Assembly: GCA_900696495.1 (NCBI GenBank)
Contig: CAADGI010000012.1
Coordinates: forward strand, 1-64,000
DNA from: an uncultured Alphaproteobacteria bacterium
Lineage (GTDB): Bacteria > Pseudomonadota > Alphaproteobacteria > Micavibrionales > Micavibrionaceae
DNA: 64,000 nt
Direction of reading: 5' to 3'
Below the pieces are notes generated by a model. It did not search any database. It saw nothing but the letters and a program-made list of their open reading frames with translations, and was not told the DNA's origin. The position numbers and the translations under genes were made by a program. Of this stretch, positions 59,087-64,000 are shown in pieces (position 1 is the stretch's first letter; the number at the start of each line of letters is the position of its first letter).

Positions 59087-60472
59087 ATGAGTGAAGAGTC
59101 TTTAACAGGGTTGCCGGGTTATGCCAGGGATTTTCTGGTTTATGTGAGCGATTATCACAAGGCCGCCCGGAATATGCATCCAAGCCTGGAGCAGTGCCGC
59201 ATGTTGTTTTTCCGGCTTAAGGGGATCGGCGATGCGGCCCTCGCGCTGGTCGAGGAAGCAAAGCAGTCTCCCAGCCAGAGCAACAATCCGGTCGTGAATT
59301 CGCTTCTGATGCAGGCGCGTCGGTTTTGCAGTGGAGATTTCGATGTTGTTGAGCTGGTGTTGAAACTCCAGACGGCGGCGCAGATCTATGCCGTCAATCC
59401 GCAATGGAACGAATTCATAAAAAATCACGGAAACGCGGTTCCTTATTCCATGCCGGTGTCCTCTATGGGAACCGACCGGCCGGAAAGCCAGGATCAAAGA
59501 TACTGGGGCGACAAGAGGCGCGCGCAGGCCGGCGTCGAATGGTTGCTGGAAAGCGTCCAGAAATATCACGAAACCAGAGACCGATTTAATACAGAAAATG
59601 AGGGCACTTTTGATCCCGAGTATGGTTTGCGGGCATACACGATGGCGCAGAACGGCGAGTTGAACCGTTGTTTTATGGAGATTCAAGAAATAATCGGTTT
59701 GCTGAAAAAATATGCCCCGCGCTATGAGCGCATAGAGAATAAAAATGCGGCTGTCGAAGCGATTATGCGGTATGCGTTCCAGGCGTCGGAAGATAAGTTC
59801 GGTCCGAGCGCGATTGCGGACGAGATGAGAAAAGCGGCGGCCGAATATAGTCGGCGCGGAGAATCCTATTTTAATCTGTCTGAAGTGGAATCAACTTTTC
59901 CGCGCGTGCCGGTCTTCGGGATTTATCTGCGCATCAATTATCCCTATGAAACGGTTAGAGCTGACAAACTTACAAAGCATTGTGCAGAAATGAAGGCGCG
60001 CTATAAAGACATGATCGCGGGCAAAGCGGGCTATGTCGAATACAACAAAAATGGTTTTTTGCTCAAGGTCAAGGATATCGAGAGCGCCAGAAAAATCGCG
60101 GTGGCCGACCCGCTTTGCTACAATTTTTGCACTTTCAAGGCGGAGTATTTAACCAACAATATTGTTAATGCCGCATTGTGCAAAATCGAGCAGGAGCAAA
60201 AAGAAGAGTATGTGGGCAAGGTTGTGCCGTTCAGCCGGATGGAAGCGGGCACCCAGATGCACAGGGATTTCATAGAGGACGGTCAATGCACCCATATTTT
60301 CATCTCGACGCAGGGCGTGATGTTTATAAACTCCCAATATAAAAACATCATTCACGATCGGTCCGCCGGGCAAGTCTGGCCTGTATCGCCGGCGGAAGTG
60401 AAACGGGAAGCGGCGGTCGTGGCCGCGGCGAGACTGGCGTTGCAGCAGCAATTTATGCCGAGCCTGACATGA
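59087..60472 (+). CDS. Unrecognised 461-residue soluble protein
   Basis: A large protein with no signal peptide or membrane segment and no domain I can name. It is mostly helical in the first 270 residues (LPGYARDFLVYVSDYHKAAR, DVVELVLKLQTAAQIYAV), then a mixed part with FGIYLRINYPYE, IAGKAGYVEYNKNGFLLKVKD and VMFINSQYKN. It has a normal bacterial composition but is AT-richer than cmk and aroA. AAGGGG precedes the ATG and the stop overlaps the next gene (ATGA), so the two are coupled. It could be an orphan of a local family or part of an acquired element. Confidence 0.65.
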   Translation: MSEESLTGLPGYARDFLVYVSDYHKAARNMHPSLEQCRMLFFRLKGIGDAALALVEEAKQSPSQSNNPVVNSLLMQARRFCSGDFDVVELVLKLQTAAQIYAVNPQWNEFIKNHGNAVPYSMPVSSMGTDRPESQDQRYWGDKRRAQAGVEWLLESVQKYHETRDRFNTENEGTFDPEYGLRAYTMAQNGELNRCFMEIQEIIGLLKKYAPRYERIENKNAAVEAIMRYAFQASEDKFGPSAIADEMRKAAAEYSRRGESYFNLSEVESTFPRVPVFGIYLRINYPYETVRADKLTKHCAEMKARYKDMIAGKAGYVEYNKNGFLLKVKDIESARKIAVADPLCYNFCTFKAEYLTNNIVNAALCKIEQEQKEEYVGKVVPFSRMEAGTQMHRDFIEDGQCTHIFISTQGVMFINSQYKNIIHDRSAGQVWPVSPAEVKREAAVVAAARLALQQQFMPSLT

Positions 60473-60750
60473 ACAGCGGGTTTAAAAAAGCTGCCTATTG
60501 GGTGCGCGAGCATTTTGAAAGACCTCAGAAAACTCCTAGCCGTGTTTTTGCGAAAGCGGCTGTGCAGGGTACAGCCGGCGCAGGGCTTGGCGCGATATTC
60601 AGTGAAATATCGAAGGCGACGCATGTTCTGCTTTTGGATCCATCGAAACAAACCGGCGCTTTCGTTATTATCTGCCTGGCGGGCGCCATTCATTTGAGTT
60701 TGGAGCAGGACCTGAAAGCCGCGCGCGCGGCCCGCAACGAACTTTCCTAG
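60469..60750 (+). CDS. Small membrane protein coupled to the 461-residue gene
   Basis: This 93-residue protein has two apolar stretches (AKAAVQGTAGAGLGAIF and TGAFVIICLAGAIHLSL) and basic ends, so it is probably a two-helix membrane protein. Its ATG overlaps the stop of the large gene by four bases. The arrangement is reminiscent of the 72-residue protein at 58682-58900. The stop lies one base before the convergent aroA stop. Function unknown. Confidence 0.5.
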   Translation: MNSGFKKAAYWVREHFERPQKTPSRVFAKAAVQGTAGAGLGAIFSEISKATHVLLLDPSKQTGAFVIICLAGAIHLSLEQDLKAARAARNELS

Positions 60751-60751
60751 T

Positions 60752-62080
60752 TTAAATTGAACTGATATCCATCCCGAGATCGTTCATCAGGATTTCGAAT
60801 TTCGGGAACGAGGTTTTGATCGGCGCGGAGTCGTCGATTGAAATCGGTTCTTCCGTTGCACTGCCCAGTACCAGGAAACTCATGGCGATGCGGTGGTCGA
60901 GCGCGGTGGCGATTTTAGCGCCGCCTTTCGGGGGTTTGCCGTTGCCGTGAATGGTGAGAGAATCTTCGCCCATTTCGAGTTTGACGCCGCAGGATTTGAG
61001 GCCTTCGGCGATCATCAGCAGGCGGTCGGATTCTTTTACCCGGAGTTCCTCGAGGCCGGTCATTTTGGTGGTGCCGTCTGCCAGGGACGCGGCCATGGCG
61101 AGGACGGGGAATTCGTCGATCATGCTGGACACGCGAGATGCCGGGACGTTCACGCCTTTTAATTTGCCGGTGGATTTGACGACAATGTCGGCGACCTGCT
61201 CGCCCGCCTCGAGGCGCTGGTGCTCGAATGCCACGTCGGCGCCCATTTCCTGAAGGGTTAAATAGATTCCGTTGCGGCGTTCGCCGACACAGACGCGTTC
61301 GATGCGGAGCTCGGAGCCGGGTTGCAAAAGCGCGGCGACGACGGGGAACGCGGCGGAAGACGGGTCGCCCGGCACATCGACGGCGCAGGGCTGCATTTCC
61401 TGCTGGCCGCGCACGGAGATGGCCATGGCGCCGCCGGGCAGTTTTTCGGTTTTTACGTCGAGGCCGAAATGGCGCAGCATGTTTTCGGTGTGGTCGCGCG
61501 TGGGCGTGGCCTCGATGACCGTCGTGGTGCCGCGCGCGTTGAGTCCGGCGAGCAGGATCGCGGATTTGACCTGCGCGGATGCGACGGGAAGTTCGTATTC
61601 AATCGCGAGCGTATCCTTCGGCCCGTGCAGCGTGAGCGGCAGGCGGCCGCCTGCCGCCGCTTCAAATTTCACGCCCATCATTTCGAGCGGGGTCATGACG
61701 CGTTTCATCGGGCGCTTCGAGAGCGAGGCGTCGCCCGCGAAGATCGCGGAAATATTGTGTCCACCCGCGAGACCCATGAGCAGGCGCGTCGAGGTGCCGG
61801 AGTTGCCCATTTGAAGCGTGGATTTGGGCTGCGCGAGGCCGCCGATGCCGACGCCGTGGATGCGCCAGAGGCCGTCGCCGCCTGTTTCGATTGTAGCGCC
61901 GAGCTGGCGCATGGCCTCGGCGGTGTGGAGGACGTCTTCGCCCTCCAGCAGGCCGGAAATCATGGTTTCGCCAACCGTGATGGCGCCGAACATCAGAGCG
62001 CGGTGGGAGATGGATTTATCGCCGGGGACGCGGATGGTGCCGCTCAGGGGGCCGGATTTTGATGAGGTCAAAGGACGCAT
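60752..62080 (-). CDS. aroA: 3-phosphoshikimate 1-carboxyvinyltransferase (EPSP synthase)
   Basis: This 442-residue enzyme transfers the enolpyruvyl group from PEP to shikimate 3-phosphate on the way to aromatic amino acids. Motifs are GDKSISHRALMFG, GNSGTSTRLLMGLLAGG-like sequence read here as GNSGTSTRLLMGLAGG, SSMIDEFPVLAMAAS and LRVKESDRL. The P-loop-like alanine/glycine pattern near residue 100 suits the class II type found in Alphaproteobacteria. It usually sits beside cmk; here the 58016-60750 cassette intervenes. Confidence 0.95.
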   Translation of the reverse strand: MRPLTSSKSGPLSGTIRVPGDKSISHRALMFGAITVGETMISGLLEGEDVLHTAEAMRQLGATIETGGDGLWRIHGVGIGGLAQPKSTLQMGNSGTSTRLLMGLAGGHNISAIFAGDASLSKRPMKRVMTPLEMMGVKFEAAAGGRLPLTLHGPKDTLAIEYELPVASAQVKSAILLAGLNARGTTTVIEATPTRDHTENMLRHFGLDVKTEKLPGGAMAISVRGQQEMQPCAVDVPGDPSSAAFPVVAALLQPGSELRIERVCVGERRNGIYLTLQEMGADVAFEHQRLEAGEQVADIVVKSTGKLKGVNVPASRVSSMIDEFPVLAMAASLADGTTKMTGLEELRVKESDRLLMIAEGLKSCGVKLEMGEDSLTIHGNGKPPKGGAKIATALDHRIAMSFLVLGSATEEPISIDDSAPIKTSFPKFEILMNDLGMDISSI

Positions 62081-62139
62081 GCAGAAGGAATATATAAGCC
62101 CGGCCCGGCAATCAATTTATTTTCGCTTATCCTTTTCTC

Positions 62140-62168
62140 TTGACGTGGTTTATGGAAAGGTTTTAGAA
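62140..62168 (+). promoter_or_regulatory. Candidate promoter of the small paralogue pair
   Basis: TTGACG (62140-62145), a 17-base spacer and TTAGAA (62163-62168). The start would fall near 62175, about 28 bases before the ATG at 62203. Another -10-like TATAAA occurs at 62183-62188 but lacks a fitting -35. Confidence 0.4.
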
Positions 62169-62202
62169 AGGCCTGTCTGACCTATAAAGAACGGGAATTC
62201 AA

Positions 62203-62406
62203 ATGTCCGCCACTAAAGAACATGTGATTATTCTTAAAAATCCTGACTCGCTTCCGAAAGTCCAAAACGCCTTTAGCGAAGCCGGTGTGGAGATTATGGA
62301 GCCTCCGACAGCTAACGGGCTCGTAGTCAGAAGCGATTCCAGCGAGGACGAGATCAATTCCCTTCTTCATGGAGAGGGTTTTATATTTCATTACGCCCAA
62401 CAATAA
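62203..62406 (+). CDS. Small paralogue A of unknown function
   Basis: This 67-residue soluble protein has a beta-alpha-beta pattern: HVIILKNP, LPKVQNAFSEAGVEIMEPPT, GLVVRSDSSEDEI. It resembles the next gene: KVQNAFSEAGVEIMEPPT corresponds to DISRAFEAAGIPIIEETT. The pattern of strand-helix-strand is like a small ACT-type ligand domain, but no ligand motif is seen. It starts 22 bases before the next gene's start after its stop, with weak GGGA upstream. Confidence 0.55.
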   Translation: MSATKEHVIILKNPDSLPKVQNAFSEAGVEIMEPPTANGLVVRSDSSEDEINSLLHGEGFIFHYAQQ

Positions 62407-62427
62407 AAAGAGTAGGAAGAACAGAAA

Positions 62428-62652
62428 ATGATTCAGAACAGTAACGAGTTTCCCCGCGAGTACCTCGTATTCCCTAAATCACGCGTTAAGCTTCATGATA
62501 TTTCACGAGCTTTTGAAGCTGCCGGTATTCCAATTATAGAGGAAACTACAAAACTCAGAATGCTTACGGTCGTAGCGACGCCACATGATATTGAAGCTGC
62601 TGGCGGTAACAGGGTTCGTTATGAACCTAATCATCGTCAAACGCTGGGCTAA
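62428..62652 (+). CDS. Small paralogue B of unknown function
   Basis: This 74-residue soluble protein matches its neighbour at 62203-62406 in the helix and second strand (AFEAAGIPIIEET), with REYLVFPKSRVK as the first strand and LRMLTVVATPHDIEAAGG as the third. AGGAAG precedes the ATG. The pair probably shares one promoter. No family can be named; a small ligand-binding or interaction role is a guess. It converges with the GGDEF/EAL gene. Confidence 0.55.
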   Translation: MIQNSNEFPREYLVFPKSRVKLHDISRAFEAAGIPIIEETTKLRMLTVVATPHDIEAAGGNRVRYEPNHRQTLG

Positions 62653-62658
62653 GCGGAT

Positions 62659-64000
62659 TTAAGTCTTATCGAAGCTGGCGAGGTTGCCGTCGTAGGATTG
62701 CGCGAACTCGATGAATTTTTCGAGCGGCACGGGACGGGAATAGCGGTAGCCCTGGACTTCGTCGCAACCTTCGGCGAGCAGGAATTTTTCGTGGTCTTTC
62801 GTTTCGACGCCTTCAGCGATGACTTTCAGGTTCAGGGAGTGGCCGAGGCGCACGATGGTGCGGGCGATGGAGGCGTCGTTCTGGTCGTTCAAGGCATTGC
62901 GGATAAAGGACTGGTCGATCTTCAAGCGGTCGATCGGGAACTGGCGCAAATAAGAGAGCGACGAGTAGCCGGTGCCAAAATCGTCAATCGCGAGCTCGAC
63001 GCCGATGGCGTGCAGGCTCTGGAGCGTGCGGATCGTGTGTTCGATGTCATGCATGAAGACGCTTTCGGTGACTTCGAGTTCCAGTTTGTTGGCGGCGAGG
63101 CCGGTCTGGCGCAGAACTTTCTGGACATAGTTGACGATATCGCCCTGCACGAATTGCGCGGCGGCGACGTTGACGGCGATGCGCAAATCTTTTCCTAGTT
63201 TTTTATTCCAGTCGGCGGCGGCCTGGCAGGCGACTTCCATGACCCATTCGCCGATCGGGACGATGAGGCCGGATTGCTCGGCGACGGGGATGAATTCGTT
63301 GGGCGGGATGAAGACGCCGCCCTGCTTGCTTGAATCGGGTTTCCACCAGCGGAGCAGCGCCTCGGCGCCGATGATCTCGCCGGTTTTGAGGTCGAGCTGG
63401 GGCTGGAAGTAAACGCTGAGTTGTTTTTGCTCGAGCGCGTCGCGCAGGTCGCGCAGCATCTGGAAGCGCTGCTGCACGGCGCGGTCGAAATCCTCGGAAT
63501 ATTCCTTAATCCGGTCGCGGCCTTCTTCCTTGGCGCGGTTGAGGGCGATGTCGGCATTTTTCAGCACGCCGTCGGGCTCGGTGCTGTCGTCGGGGAAGGT
63601 GGAGGCGCCGATGGAGGCGCGGACCTGGAAATTTTCGTTGAAGACCTTGAACGGTTCCGAGCGGATGACGCCCAGGACACGCTCGGCGACGTCGCGCGCG
63701 GTGTTGATGTCGGTCGAGAGCGGCATCATGACGGCAAATTCATCGGCGTCCATCCTGGCGACGACGGCGGTTTCCGGCATCGCGGCCCGTAAACGTTTAC
63801 CGACGCCTTTCAGAATCGCGTCGCCGACATTGTGACCCATGGAGTCGTTGATGTCCTTGAAATGGTCGATGTCGATGGCGACGACGGCGAAACGCGGCAC
63901 TTCTTCATCGTCATCATGCTTCGCCTTGTGCGCCAGGTTTTGCAGGAACAAGGTGCGGTTGGGCAGCGATGTCAGCGTGTCATAGTAAGCGAGTTTATGA
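62659..64000 (-). CDS. GGDEF/EAL protein with degenerate GGDEF, cut by window end
   Basis: The visible part begins inside the GGDEF domain (YDTLTSLPNRTLFL continues out of the window, so the gene is incomplete). The GGDEF motif reads ARMDADEFAV, so the two glycines are methionine-aspartate-alanine in frame with DEF, and cyclase activity is unlikely. The EAL domain (about 180-420 of the visible frame) is intact: AEALLRW, the glutamates in ELEVTES, IDDFGTGYS and AEGVET. It should hydrolyse cyclic di-GMP. The end EFAQSYDGNLASFDKT is normal. Sensor domains upstream are not visible. Confidence 0.9.
   Translation of the reverse strand, partial: HKLAYYDTLTSLPNRTLFLQNLAHKAKHDDDEEVPRFAVVAIDIDHFKDINDSMGHNVGDAILKGVGKRLRAAMPETAVVARMDADEFAVMMPLSTDINTARDVAERVLGVIRSEPFKVFNENFQVRASIGASTFPDDSTEPDGVLKNADIALNRAKEEGRDRIKEYSEDFDRAVQQRFQMLRDLRDALEQKQLSVYFQPQLDLKTGEIIGAEALLRWWKPDSSKQGGVFIPPNEFIPVAEQSGLIVPIGEWVMEVACQAAADWNKKLGKDLRIAVNVAAAQFVQGDIVNYVQKVLRQTGLAANKLELEVTESVFMHDIEHTIRTLQSLHAIGVELAIDDFGTGYSSLSYLRQFPIDRLKIDQSFIRNALNDQNDASIARTIVRLGHSLNLKVIAEGVETKDHEKFLLAEGCDEVQGYRYSRPVPLEKFIEFAQSYDGNLASFDKT

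Noticed and set aside
1-64000. CRISPR arrays, tRNA, rRNA, prophage
   Set aside because: No regularly spaced repeats, cloverleaf sequences, rRNA segments or phage structural genes were noticed in reading the window. Absence was judged by eye only.

Overview
The window looks like chromosomal DNA of a free-living alphaproteobacterium. The evidence is gene order and gene content. The run aroA / cmk-rpsA-ihfB-lapA-pyrF-trpF-trpB-trpA-accD-folC and the run chvI-chvG-rapZ / ahcY / divL / tsaE-murU-addB-addA-trxA are both arrangements I know from Alphaproteobacteria, and a DivL-type tyrosine kinase belongs to the CtrA cell-cycle network of that class. A position near Rhodospirillales or related deep lineages is an inference. 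No rRNA, tRNA, CRISPR array, intact prophage or complete insertion sequence was seen.

Layout. (1) About 1-13.1 kb is an AT-richer stress and low-oxygen island. It holds a DUF350 membrane protein, two tandem-domain universal stress proteins, a bacterial PH-domain membrane protein, a CBS-domain protein, a zinc alcohol dehydrogenase, an EF-hand secreted protein, an amino acid permease, a Crp/Fnr regulator with an eight-cysteine C-terminal tail, an eRF1-like 'host attachment' protein and a five-gene coupled operon (DUF6629, LysE, beta-CASP metallo-hydrolase, LOG, NnrD). Three FNR/FixK-type boxes sit in its two main promoter regions. The island ends in degraded gene fragments, including the N-terminus of a Ku protein. 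(2) 13.5-15.1 kb is a cold-shock pair (CspA, DEAD-box helicase). (3) 15.2-19.6 kb is a complete branched-chain amino acid type ABC importer. (4) 19.5-26.9 kb is mixed regulation and transport: Nudix, a second Crp/Fnr protein, a hybrid histidine kinase, a second permease, a MarR regulator beside a small thioredoxin-fold protein, and a CPA2 antiporter. (5) 26.9-48 kb is conserved housekeeping and cell-cycle content: trxA, addA, addB, murU, tsaE, divL, an HD hydrolase, purU, ahcY, rapZ, chvG/chvI, folC, accD. (6) 48-58 kb is trpA, trpB, a TrmB-type regulator, trpF, a frameshifted membrane gene, pyrF, lapA, ihfB, a candidate small RNA, a stress protein, rpsA and cmk. (7) 58-62.7 kb is an unrecognised cassette between cmk and aroA, then aroA and a pair of small paralogues. 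(8) The window closes inside a GGDEF/EAL gene.

The main biological story is the left island. The perfect FNR-type boxes lie where class II activation would need them, the regulator gene is inside the island, and the controlled genes suit survival without oxygen: stress proteins, an alcohol dehydrogenase, NAD(P)H-hydrate repair, nucleotide and RNA turnover, and amino acid export. The other strong observations are these: a DivL homologue with tyrosine at residue 551 in place of the phospho-accepting histidine; a RapZ with methionine replacing the Walker A lysine, at a locus where the usual HprK/EIIA/HPr genes are missing; a MurU without the usual neighbouring AmgK; a single-base frameshift splitting a membrane gene next to trpF; a chain of four hairpins ending in a perfect terminator near 54.4 kb (candidate small RNA); and nested palindromic repeats upstream of the stress-protein gene and downstream of rpsA.
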